Shown: positions 1 through 7,852 of the stretch, piece after piece
How positions within the stretch are numbered: position 1 is the stretch's first letter
Layout: every line of letters begins with the position of its first letter
NCBI GenBank assembly: GCA_964397525.1
Contig: CAYNIY010000001.1
Span: 44,874-108,873, forward strand
DNA length: 64,000 bases
Direction of reading: 5' to 3'
Source: Syntrophopropionicum sp964397525
GTDB taxonomy: Bacteria > Bacillota > Desulfotomaculia > Desulfotomaculales > Pelotomaculaceae
Made by a program: the position numbers and the translations under genes
Notes under the pieces: generated by a model
Databases searched by the model: none
What the model was told of the DNA's origin: nothing
The model's input: only the letters and a program-made list of their open reading frames with translations

Positions 1-661
1 CGGTTCCCAACCTTAAAATATTGGTACCCTCTTCCACTGCTACTTCATAATCACCTGTCATACCCATTGATAGAAGATCCATCTTAACCCCGGGAATATT
101 GTCCTTGAGCCTTTTGGCCATTTCCCTCGCCTGCCGGAAGACATACCTGACCTCCTCCGGATCTTCACATTCCGGGGCAATGGTCATCAGCCCCCGCAGT
201 TCTAGTCCGGGCAGCCCTGCTGCTGCGCCCGCGAAAGCCTCTGACTCATCTGGTGACAGCCCGTATTTTGACGCTTCACCAGCTATATTAACCTGGAGCA
301 GCGCCCCGGCGACAACCCCGGCCTCGCAGGCCGCCCTGCTCACCGCCTCTGCCAGGGTCCAGCTGTCAAGAGAGTGAATCAAACTCACTTTGCCGATTAT
401 CTTTTTAACCTTATTGCTCTGCAGGTGGCCGATAAAATGCCACTCGATATCCGGGCTGAGCTGAGGGTATTTGACCAGAAATTCTTGTACCCTGTTTTCT
501 CCCAGGCTTTTAATCCCAAGTGCCAGCGCCTCTTTGATGACCTCCACGCTTGTTTTTTTGGTTACTGCCACCAGTTTAATTTCTCCTGGATCGCGGCCGA
601 CGCGAAGGGCAGCAGCATTTATTCTTTTTTGAACCCGGTCCAGATTTTCCTGGATACTCAC
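1..661 (-). CDS. yggS: YggS/PROSC family PLP-binding protein (3' end off window)
   Basis: Partial gene; the last codons lie beyond position 1. I translated it by hand from a GTG start at 661 (VSIQENLDRVQ...). It shows the YggS hallmarks: the PLP-lysine region LVAVTKK near residue 37, LGENRVQE, WHFIGHLQSNK, LRGLMTIAP and the phosphate-binding SMGMTGDYEVAV near the end. The family (YlmE in Bacillus, PROSC in animals) is a single-domain alanine-racemase-fold protein. It controls the pool of pyridoxal phosphate and amino/keto acids in the cytoplasm and has no firmly known catalytic activity. In Firmicutes it commonly sits beside sepF and pgeF near the division cluster; pgeF is three genes upstream here. 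It follows the HlyD-like gene by 15 bp, so co-transcription is likely. Confidence 0.93.
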   Translation of the reverse strand, partial: MSIQENLDRVQKRINAAALRVGRDPGEIKLVAVTKKTSVEVIKEALALGIKSLGENRVQEFLVKYPQLSPDIEWHFIGHLQSNKVKKIIGKVSLIHSLDSWTLAEAVSRAACEAGVVAGALLQVNIAGEASKYGLSPDESEAFAGAAAGLPGLELRGLMTIAPECEDPEEVRYVFRQAREMAKRLKDNIPGVKMDLLSMGMTGDYEVAVEEGTNILRLGT

Positions 662-676
662 AGTTGCTACACACCC

Positions 677-1639
677 TTATTCTATTGGCCAGCCTTCCCT
701 GAGCAGGACGGGATTGCTTATAAAGCGGGTACCTTCACTTATTCCCTCTCCGGAAACAGCCACCTTCCCGGCCAGTTCCCCCTCAATGGCAACAGGCGTC
801 CATTGTGCTTTTTTCTTAACCGCTAAGTATATACCTGGTTCACCATCATGGTAGACAACAGCTTTGTCTGGAACCAAGAGGCCCTTGAGCTGCCTGGCAG
901 TTATCATTAGCTGGACTTTACGATGGTGTACCAGCGCTTCGGGATAATCCGCAATCTGGTAAAAACCTTCCAGCATGTCACCGTTGTCAGTGAGTTCACC
1001 GGGGGCTAAGGCAAAAACATAGTTCTCCCATGATGCCTGCAACGTCTCAGGCTGAGCCGGATAACCGTCTGCAAGGGCTGCTTTAGGTATGGAGGCATAA
1101 ATGCTAACAGGAGATAGGTTGTCAATTATTTTAAATACAGGCTGCCATTCAGCAACATTGGTGCCGTCGATACTGGAACCAACAACCGTTTTTTCTATCT
1201 TTATCAGTTCTGCCACCGTGATGTTTTGTGGGGTCAGAATACTTTCCAAATCATCCAGATGGGTGCATAAAATACCTGTTGCACTAGTGGATATATCAAT
1301 TTTATAGTCTCCGGAAGCCTCTCCGGCAACAATTATTTCAGCAGCTTTGGCCCCCATTTCAAGGCGTTTGCCATCCGGTACAACCAGATGAAGCCTGCCG
1401 CTGGCAGGAGCATTAATCACTTTCTCTTCTTTGATCAGGATCACATCAAGCGGTATAGTGTCAGTCGCAACCTGGCTTGACAAAACCTGCACCTTGGAAA
1501 TAGTGGAAATAAGAAATAGCCTGCTCAAGAAAATTAAAAATAAAAGCAGTGATAAAATGATCAAAAATATTTTGACCCATTTTTTCGGCTGGCGTCTTTT
1601 CCCAGATAAAGGCTTTGATGAGCCGTTTTGTTTTGTCAT
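677..1639 (-). CDS. HlyD-like single-pass membrane protein
   Basis: About 320 residues. The start chosen is ATG at 1639 (MTKQNGSSKP...), with AGGA 10 nt upstream; the frame stays open to an ATG at 1723, but that extension has no good ribosome site. A basic stretch (KRRQPKKWVK) is followed by one hydrophobic helix (about residues 19-40), then an exported region. That region has a lipoyl/barrel-sandwich-like segment (INAPASGRL...) and beta-rich domains, as in HlyD/RND membrane-fusion adaptors. No partner ABC or RND pump gene is visible nearby. A gene of this kind beside yggS and sepF recurs, as I recall, in Peptococcaceae, so a role at the cell envelope or division site is possible but unproven. 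'HlyD-like' is a fold-level call only. Confidence 0.7.
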   Translation of the reverse strand: MTKQNGSSKPLSGKRRQPKKWVKIFLIILSLLLFLIFLSRLFLISTISKVQVLSSQVATDTIPLDVILIKEEKVINAPASGRLHLVVPDGKRLEMGAKAAEIIVAGEASGDYKIDISTSATGILCTHLDDLESILTPQNITVAELIKIEKTVVGSSIDGTNVAEWQPVFKIIDNLSPVSIYASIPKAALADGYPAQPETLQASWENYVFALAPGELTDNGDMLEGFYQIADYPEALVHHRKVQLMITARQLKGLLVPDKAVVYHDGEPGIYLAVKKKAQWTPVAIEGELAGKVAVSGEGISEGTRFISNPVLLREGWPIE

Positions 1640-1769
1640 ATAAATTAAATCCTGAGATTTATCTCCAAATGGAGTACAGTTCGACGGTATGAAAGCCGAT
1701 TCCTGCGTTGGCGCAACATTCATGGCCCTTTTTTTAAGAAATTAAAGTTAGCTATTTTTTTTAGATTTG

Positions 1770-3164
1770 TCAAGTCGCTTTATGTTCTGATGCTTTAAGA
1801 GGCAAGCGGAAGGAAAAAGTGCTTCCCCTGCCGACTTTGCTCTCCACCTGGACTTTACCCTTGTGCGCCTCAACTATATGTTTAACAATTGCCAAACCCA
1901 GGCCGGTCCCCCCCATTTCTCTGGAACGTGCTTTGTCAACCCTGTAAAAGCGCTCAAACAACCGGGACAGGTTTTCAGGCGTAATACCAATTCCATTATC
2001 CTGAACGTCTACCCTCAACTCGCCCTGCTCCACTGCCGCCCGGACCAAGACCGTCCCGCCGGACTGGGTGTAATTGATGGCGTTGTCTACCAGGTTGAGC
2101 AGAACCTGCCTGATCATATCAGGATCCCCTTGAACTGCTGGGAGATCATCCGGGACATCCATGTTGATTGTCAGATTCTTTTCCGAGGCCCGCGTCTGGA
2201 CAATCGCAGCAGTCCTTTGGATTATGTCGCTGATACTAAACTCCTCATAGTTTAATACAAACTTTTCGTCCTCTATCCGGGACAGGTTCAAAATTTCATC
2301 AATTAACCGTGAAAGCCTTTCCGCTTCCTTATTGATGATCAGCAGGAATTTCCTAGCCGTGGCCGGATCTTCATACGCCCCGTCCAACAGTGTTTCAGCA
2401 AAACCCCTGATTGAGGTCAAGGGGGTCCTCAATTCATGGGAAACATTGGCCACAAAATCGCTGCGCATCTCCTCCAGCATTTTCTTGTCAGTGACATTCC
2501 TTAATATTGCCACCACTTCACCCGAGTCATCGCCGGTGCTGATCGGCGTCACATAAACTCGAAAAATCCGGCGATCCGGCGCTAATATCTGAATCTGCTT
2601 CTTGATTGACTCTCCTGTCTCCAATGACTGGTGCAGCAATTTTTCCAGTTCATAATCGCGGATGACCCTGATGATATTTTTCCCTTTACTTGCTGAGTTG
2701 GTAATCCTAAACAATTTTTCCACCACTGGGTTCAGCAAAATAACCCGGCCCCAGCTATCCATAATGATTACGCCATCGGTCATGCCGTTTAAAATAGCCT
2801 GCAGTCTTCCCCGCTCCGAGTTCAGGTTTTCAGTCACCTTTTTTAAACGTTTGGTCATGCAGTTGATTGAACGGGCCAGATCACCGATTTCATTATGTGA
2901 AAAGGCTGGCACATACTGTTCAAAATTCTCACCGGCCACGCTTTTAGCAATGGAAATTACTTCTTTAAGTGGATTTATCAAGCTGCTGTATAAAATCCAG
3001 GCCAGAATTATGGTGCACAAGAAAGACAACAGCACAAAAGCCCAGAAGCTCAGCCAGTTTAAAGCATAGAGCTGGGCCAGGCCAATAAAAACAATAAGCA
3101 GGGGGAAATAGCTGGCGATCGGCCGCCAGCCTATATTTTTGAAGATCCTGAGAATTGCTGGCAT
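1770..3164 (-). CDS. PhoR/WalK-type sensor histidine kinase
   Basis: 464 residues, full length for the family. Two membrane helices (about 17-34 and 38-60) are separated by almost no external loop, so it has no extracellular sensor domain. A HAMP linker (about 60-110) and a PAS domain (about 120-220) follow. The dimerisation/phosphoacceptor box FVANVSHELRTPLTS places the phosphorylated His near residue 243. The C-terminal ATPase domain has the N box (NLVDNAINYT), G1 (DNGIGI) and G2 (GGTGLGL). Its ATG overlaps the TAA of the response regulator in a TAATG junction, so the pair is translationally coupled. The signal cannot be told from sequence; envelope stress or phosphate are the usual inputs of PhoR/WalK relatives. 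Confidence 0.95.
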   Translation of the reverse strand: MPAILRIFKNIGWRPIASYFPLLIVFIGLAQLYALNWLSFWAFVLLSFLCTIILAWILYSSLINPLKEVISIAKSVAGENFEQYVPAFSHNEIGDLARSINCMTKRLKKVTENLNSERGRLQAILNGMTDGVIIMDSWGRVILLNPVVEKLFRITNSASKGKNIIRVIRDYELEKLLHQSLETGESIKKQIQILAPDRRIFRVYVTPISTGDDSGEVVAILRNVTDKKMLEEMRSDFVANVSHELRTPLTSIRGFAETLLDGAYEDPATARKFLLIINKEAERLSRLIDEILNLSRIEDEKFVLNYEEFSISDIIQRTAAIVQTRASEKNLTINMDVPDDLPAVQGDPDMIRQVLLNLVDNAINYTQSGGTVLVRAAVEQGELRVDVQDNGIGITPENLSRLFERFYRVDKARSREMGGTGLGLAIVKHIVEAHKGKVQVESKVGRGSTFSFRLPLKASEHKAT

Positions 3165-3862
3165 TACGAGTCCTCCTTAAAACGATAACCAACCCCGCGT
3201 ACAGTCTCTATAAGCTCCGTAACCCCCGGTTCAGACCCGAGTTTCTGTCTGATATGCCTGACGTGCACATCAACCGTACGGGAGTCACCCGGATAATAGT
3301 ATCCCCACACCTGTTCCAACAGCTGCTCCCTCGTAAACACCTTACCCCGGTTCTGTACCAGAAAGCGCAGCAGCTCAAATTCTATCGGTGTAAAATCCTG
3401 TCTGACGCCTTTATAAAAAACAGCATATTTATCATCATCAATTTCCAGCTGTCCTATTTTCAGTTTTTTCCCAGGTGTATTTTTTTCTCCCGGGCTGTAC
3501 CTGCGCAGGCGCGCCTTGACTCTTGCCAGCAGCTCCCTGGGGCTGAAGGGTTTAACAATGTAATCATCGGCGCCCATTTCCAATCCAAGGACCTTGTCCA
3601 GTTCCTCAGCTCTGGCACTGAGAATAACCACAGGGATGTTACCGGTAGTTGGGTCCTGGTGAAGCTCACGGCATACTTCAAGACCGTTCATGCCCGGCAG
3701 CATCACGTCCAGGATGATTAAATCTGGAAGCTCTTCCCGGGCCATTTCCAGGCCGCTGGTGCCATCCATAGTGGCTATCACCTGGAAGCCTTCCCGCTCC
3801 AGATTAAAGCTTACCAGTTCAAGAATATTCTTCTCATCTTCAATCACGAGTATTTTGGACAT
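3164..3862 (-). CDS. PhoP/PhoB-type response regulator
   Basis: 232 residues from ATG at 3862 (MSKILVIEDE...), preceded by AAAGGAAG. A longer open frame runs up to 4099, but it only overlaps pgeF and is not needed. The receiver domain has the acidic pocket (E8, D9), the phosphoacceptor D52 in LDVMLPG, the conserved Thr/Ser position (LSA) and Lys in IVKPF. The C-terminal OmpR/PhoB winged helix ends with VDVHVRHIRQKLG and VRGVGYRF. It is paired with the overlapping histidine kinase just downstream. It probably binds direct repeats at envelope or phosphate genes, but no target can be named from this window. Confidence 0.96.
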   Translation of the reverse strand: MSKILVIEDEKNILELVSFNLEREGFQVIATMDGTSGLEMAREELPDLIILDVMLPGMNGLEVCRELHQDPTTGNIPVVILSARAEELDKVLGLEMGADDYIVKPFSPRELLARVKARLRRYSPGEKNTPGKKLKIGQLEIDDDKYAVFYKGVRQDFTPIEFELLRFLVQNRGKVFTREQLLEQVWGYYYPGDSRTVDVHVRHIRQKLGSEPGVTELIETVRGVGYRFKEDS

Positions 3863-3888
3863 CCCAATCTTCCTTTCGCCTGGCCCGA

Positions 3889-4701
3889 CTACTTCAACAT
3901 GATCAGCGACGCCATCCGTCCTGCCTTGCCCGCCTGAGCGCGGTACGAGAAAAACAATTCGTTGTGGCATGACGTACAGATACCTGCTGCTATTATATTT
4001 GCCGGCTTCAGTCCTGCTTCCAGCAGAGTGAACCTGTTGGCTTCCCATAAATTCAGTTTCCACTTGCCTGGAGAAACAACCGTGGCAAACTTTTGGCAAT
4101 CTGGGTATGACTCCCGGAACCTGCTAATCACCGGTTCGTCCACTTCATAGCAGCAGGGCCCGATTGAAGGGCCCACACCTGCCAGGCAGTCAGCCGGATC
4201 GGTGCCGTAAAACGCAGCCATCCTGGCTACAACTTTCTGAGCTATCCTGAGCACCGTACCCTTCCAGCCGGCGTGGGCCAGGGCTGCCACCCTCCGTACC
4301 GGGTCCAGCAGAAAAATCGGCACACAGTCAGCATAATAACTGGAAAGAGGCACGCCCCGCAGGCCTGTCAACAAGGCATCGGTATTCGGAAGCGAGTCTT
4401 CTTCAGAAAAAGCGCCCCTACCCTTATCGCGTTCCTCCACCACCCTGATCTCATCACCATGCACCTGCCTGCCTGCTACCAGGTGACGGAAATTTATGCC
4501 CAGCGCCCTGCAGGCCAGATCCCTGTTGATTAGCACATTGCCATCGTCATCTCCGATGTGAAAGGCCGTGTTCAGGCTGCCGTATAATCCTTTGCTCACA
4601 CCACCTGCTCGTGTGGTGAAGCCGTGTTTCACGAGGTTGGTCGCTTCCAGGTGAGGGAAAACACAAAATGATAAATCACCTTTCCGGACGGTCAAAGACA
4701 A
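3889..4701 (-). CDS. pgeF: Peptidoglycan editing factor PgeF (YfiH/YlmD, laccase-domain)
   Basis: 270 residues from a TTG start at 4701, with GGAGGAGGGG 9 nt upstream. It is full length for the Cu-oxidase_4/DUF152 family. The family signature is clear: HGFTTRAGGVS, HGDEI, the metal-site region YYADCVPIFLLDP, AHAGWKGT, and VGPSIGPCCYEV. The conserved His/Cys residues bind zinc. Family members cleave nucleosides in vitro, and the E. coli protein removes wrongly placed L-Ser from muropeptide precursors, so a house-cleaning role in wall synthesis fits this neighbourhood. It lies 26 bp upstream of the response regulator gene and 27 bp after the metallo-hydrolase gene. Confidence 0.93.
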   Translation of the reverse strand: MSLTVRKGDLSFCVFPHLEATNLVKHGFTTRAGGVSKGLYGSLNTAFHIGDDDGNVLINRDLACRALGINFRHLVAGRQVHGDEIRVVEERDKGRGAFSEEDSLPNTDALLTGLRGVPLSSYYADCVPIFLLDPVRRVAALAHAGWKGTVLRIAQKVVARMAAFYGTDPADCLAGVGPSIGPCCYEVDEPVISRFRESYPDCQKFATVVSPGKWKLNLWEANRFTLLEAGLKPANIIAAGICTSCHNELFFSYRAQAGKAGRMASLIMLK

Positions 4702-4728
4702 GTTATGCTTCCCCTCCTCCAGCCGGTT

Positions 4729-6282
4729 TTATTTTTCTTTGCTGATAATATTCTCAAGCTCGGTAAGGCGTTTTAAAATATCTTCCTGCTGGGACTTCTC
4801 AATGCCTGAAGCCATTAATTTCTTGAGCTTTGCTGATATGGAATCGTACATCTCTCTGATCCTATCTTCAGGCGCTGCCTTTGCTCCTTCCGGCAGCAGC
4901 TCAAAAATCTGCTGCAGGACCGGAATGCTGACCTTAAAGCCATGCTCCGCTCTCAGGAGGCTGGCCAGAGCAGCAGAAGATTCCGGCTCACCGTGTACCA
5001 GGAAAACTTCACGGGGCGGCTTGCTGAAGCTTTTAATCCATTTGACCAGTCCAGCCTGGTCTGCGTGTGATGAATAGCCCTCAATAAACCTGATATCGGC
5101 CTTAACCGCGATTTCATCACCAAAAATATTGACAGATTTCTGGCCGTCAACAATCTGCCTGCCCAGACTGCCCTCCGCTTGATAGCCGACGAACAGCACC
5201 GTGCTGTCCGGGCGCCACAGGTTATATTTAAGATGATGCCTTATCCGGCCAGCTTCGCACATACCGCTGGCTGAGATGATAATGGCCCTGTCAGCCTGGT
5301 TCAAGGCTTTGGACTCCTCGGCTGATTTGGTAAACTTAATGCCTGGAATTTGCATTGGGTCTGCGCTGTCCTTCATCAGGGCGGCTGATTCCTGATCAAA
5401 AACATCGCGATGGTTCCAGAAAACCTCTGTCGCTGCAGTAGCCAGCGGGCTGTCGATGTAAACCGACATGGCCGGCATCCTGTTTGTCTTCATCAGCATA
5501 TATAAGTGATACAGCAAGTCCTGCGTACGTTCAACGGCAAAGGCCGGGATGACCAGGTTGCCGCCTTTTTTATAGGTTTCCCAGATGACATCATGCAGTG
5601 TTTCCATTTCTTTTTCATTCTGATCATGCAGGCGCGCGCCATAAGTCGACTCCATGATCACATAGTCGGCTTCAGCGATATAAGAAGGATCTCTAACAAT
5701 CGGCCGGTCCAGGTTTCCGATATCACCGGAAAATACAAGCTTGGTGTCCGTCCCGTTCTCTTTGACGCATATTTCAACCATCGCCGAGCCGAGAATATGG
5801 CCGGCGTCCACAAAACGCATTTTTACTTCAGGTGTAAGCTGAATTATCTCATCATATTCAACCGGTTTAAACTGAGAGAGGCATTTATATGCTTCGTTAA
5901 CTGTATAGATCGGTTCGATCATGCCCTTGCCGGCTCGGCGGAACTTACGGTTCTTCCGCTCAACCTCCATCTCCTGGATGTACGCGCTGTCAGGCAGCAG
6001 CACCTCACACAGCTCGACAGTTGGCCCGGTTGCGTATACACTGCCCCTAAAACCGTGTTTGATCAGCTTTGGAATCAAACCGCTATGATCTATATGGGCA
6101 TGAGTCAGCAGGAGGTGATCTACGCTGCGCGGCGGCACATTAAAGCTCTCAAAATTCTTATCTCTAATTTCTTTTCTGCCCTGGTACATACCACACTCGA
6201 TCATTATCCTGGCGTTTGCGGTGTCCAGAAGAAAGCAGGAACCGGTTACTATCCCGGCTGCCCCCAAAAATTGCAGACGCAT
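4729..6282 (-). CDS. Metallo-beta-lactamase/beta-CASP hydrolase (CPSF-like RNase family)
   Basis: 517 residues, ATG preceded by GGGGGATATGT. The metallo-beta-lactamase core has HAHIDH at 61-66, a further metal His in DAGHILGSA and an Asp in FSGDIGN. The beta-CASP insert carries MESTYG, IPAFAVERTQ, SASGMCEAG, SSHADQ and VHGE, the motifs of the YSH1/CPSF73/RNase J superfamily. A Lys-rich tail of about 60 residues is predicted helical. Bacterial members of this exact class are annotated as RNA-processing exonucleases or mRNA 3'-end-processing factor homologues. The substrate here is not known, but a cytoplasmic RNA nuclease is the best guess. Confidence 0.9.
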   Translation of the reverse strand: MRLQFLGAAGIVTGSCFLLDTANARIMIECGMYQGRKEIRDKNFESFNVPPRSVDHLLLTHAHIDHSGLIPKLIKHGFRGSVYATGPTVELCEVLLPDSAYIQEMEVERKNRKFRRAGKGMIEPIYTVNEAYKCLSQFKPVEYDEIIQLTPEVKMRFVDAGHILGSAMVEICVKENGTDTKLVFSGDIGNLDRPIVRDPSYIAEADYVIMESTYGARLHDQNEKEMETLHDVIWETYKKGGNLVIPAFAVERTQDLLYHLYMLMKTNRMPAMSVYIDSPLATAATEVFWNHRDVFDQESAALMKDSADPMQIPGIKFTKSAEESKALNQADRAIIISASGMCEAGRIRHHLKYNLWRPDSTVLFVGYQAEGSLGRQIVDGQKSVNIFGDEIAVKADIRFIEGYSSHADQAGLVKWIKSFSKPPREVFLVHGEPESSAALASLLRAEHGFKVSIPVLQQIFELLPEGAKAAPEDRIREMYDSISAKLKKLMASGIEKSQQEDILKRLTELENIISKEK

Positions 6283-6394
6283 ACATATCCCCCTATTCGT
6301 CCTTTTTAGTAAAATAATTCCGCTTCATTGATCAAAACCCTTTTTTTTGCCTCTTAGCCCTACTGAAACTTGTTATCGATGCGGCTTTGCATAT

Positions 6395-7096
6395 TTAACA
6401 ACACCTGAGCAAGGCAGCAGGCCAGACCTCTTTTATACCTCTCCAGCCAGATATGATCATTACCAGTAAAAACGGCTCCAGAAGAGACAGAAAAGGCAGT
6501 TGGCGGCCAGCCATCTGACTGATCACCATAGCGTCAATTCCGGTGACCGCACCAGCTGTAATCACCGGCGTGCCTACAGCGCCGAAAACTACCGGGGCAG
6601 CGTTCGCAACCAGACAGATCCCGGCAGCATAAAGAGGATTAAAACCCAGCCCAGCCAGCATGGCAGAAGTGATTGCCACAGGAGTGCCAAAGCCAGCCGC
6701 GCCTTCAAGAAAGGCACCAAAAGAAGATGCGATCAGTAAAGCCTGCAGGCGGCGGTCATCAGTGATAGCCGCAATGGAGTCCTTAATAATCTCAAACTGT
6801 CCGGTTTTAACAGTCATGTTATACAGGAATACCGCGGTGACAATTATCCAGCCGATCGGGAAAAGGCCATAAAGAGCACCGTAAATCACAGACTGTAATA
6901 CATACCACACCGGCATCCTGAATATTGTCGAGGCGACCATGATGGCAAGCGCCACGGTGATCAAGCCTGCTATATGTCCCTTCAAGCGCATTCCGGCCAG
7001 GGCGATGAAAAGGAAAATTATCGGCACAGCAGCAGCCAGGGCGGACAGACCGACGCTGTTCAGCGGATTAATAACTTGTGTCCAGGTCAAGCCCAA
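6395..7096 (-). pseudogene. Truncated L-lactate permease (LctP), N-terminal ~230 residues only
   Basis: The reading frame matches the start of LctP-family permeases (usually about 530-560 residues): TWTQVINPL, GHIAGL, the conserved SSFGAFLEGAAGFGTPVAI block and LVANAAPVVFGAVGTPV. After EVWPAAL the frame ends within four residues. No hydrophobic continuation appears in any frame down to 6300, so about 300 residues of the transporter are missing. A TTG start is likely (7096 or 7090) after GGGGGGAG. The remnant keeps about six membrane helices and cannot be a normal permease. A deletion that removed the 3' half is the simplest explanation; a separate short functional protein is unlikely. The remaining sequence is clean, which suggests recent decay. 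Confidence 0.8.
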
Positions 7097-7290
7097 CTCC
7101 CCCCAGCATCGGAATAAGCGTTCAAAAGCTGGTCAATATAACTTAATCATCCCTGCCGCTAAAGCGGCACCATCAGAAGATAAAAATCTTTTTTTATTTC
7201 ATGCTGAACTGTAATGTAGACTCTTTTGTAAGATCCTTCTCTGTTGCTCAGGGTGATATTGCTTGAAGCCTATTTCAGATTAGTGCTTTA

Positions 7291-7326
7291 GTTATAAAAA
7301 CCGGCTTTTCTCTTATGAAAAGCCGG
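7291..7326 (-). terminator. Intrinsic terminator overlapping the nrdG stop codon
   Basis: A perfect 10-bp inverted repeat, CCGGCTTTTC (7301-7310) and GAAAAGCCGG (7317-7326), has a 6-nt loop and is followed on the minus strand by TTTTTATAAC. The nrdG stop codon (7313-7315) sits inside the loop, so the last codons of nrdG also form one arm of the hairpin. Confidence 0.85.
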
Positions 7327-7828
7327 CTTCTATAACTTTGCCTGCAGCAATTGATTTTTTAACGTCGATGATCCTCTGGTTGCGGGAGCCCCTGAAGGGC
7401 AGATCGAAATCTTTTTCCTCCAAGATGAAAGGCCCGTCGATAATATAATCTGACACCTGCATCAGATCACTTGCCGCCCGGTCTTCAGGACAAAGTGCCC
7501 GGAGCTCTTGCCAGGTGTATCCTGTAAAAGTGATCAGATCCAAGCCCTGCTTTTTAATTTCCCGGCCGAGCCAGGCCAGTGGCGCGGCCTGAAGGAATGG
7601 TTCACCACCGGATAAGGTCACTCCCTTGATCAGTTTTTCTGCCTTGACTTGTTTCAATAAATCTTCAGCTTTAACCGGCTCACCGCCAAGGAGATCCCAG
7701 GTGTCGGGATTGTGACAGCCATTGCAGCGGTGGCAGCAGCCCTGGGCAAATATTACAAACCTCAGACCCGGCCCGTCAACCACACTTTCCCTGACAGTAC
7801 CAGCTATTCGGATTTCCACTATGATCAC
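7313..7828 (-). CDS. nrdG: Anaerobic ribonucleotide reductase activating protein NrdG
   Basis: 171 residues. A radical-SAM activase with the CxxxCxxC cluster-binding motif at Cys31, Cys35 and Cys38 (GCCHRCNGCHNP), the GGEPF motif near residue 75 (TLSGGEPFLQ) and the short core fold of the NrdG family. It uses a 4Fe-4S cluster and S-adenosylmethionine to make the glycyl radical on NrdD in the cytoplasm, which allows dNTP synthesis without oxygen. It lies 24 bp downstream of nrdD in the nrdR-nrdD-nrdG unit and is closed by a terminator that overlaps its stop codon. Confidence 0.96.
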   Translation of the reverse strand: MIIVEIRIAGTVRESVVDGPGLRFVIFAQGCCHRCNGCHNPDTWDLLGGEPVKAEDLLKQVKAEKLIKGVTLSGGEPFLQAAPLAWLGREIKKQGLDLITFTGYTWQELRALCPEDRAASDLMQVSDYIIDGPFILEEKDFDLPFRGSRNQRIIDVKKSIAAGKVIEAGFS

Positions 7829-7852
7829 ATCTTTGCAGTATTATTTGAAATA

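Noticed and set aside
3863..4099. N-terminal extension of the response regulator by 79 codons
   Set aside because: It overlaps pgeF in another frame; MSKILVIEDE with AAAGGAAG is the natural start.
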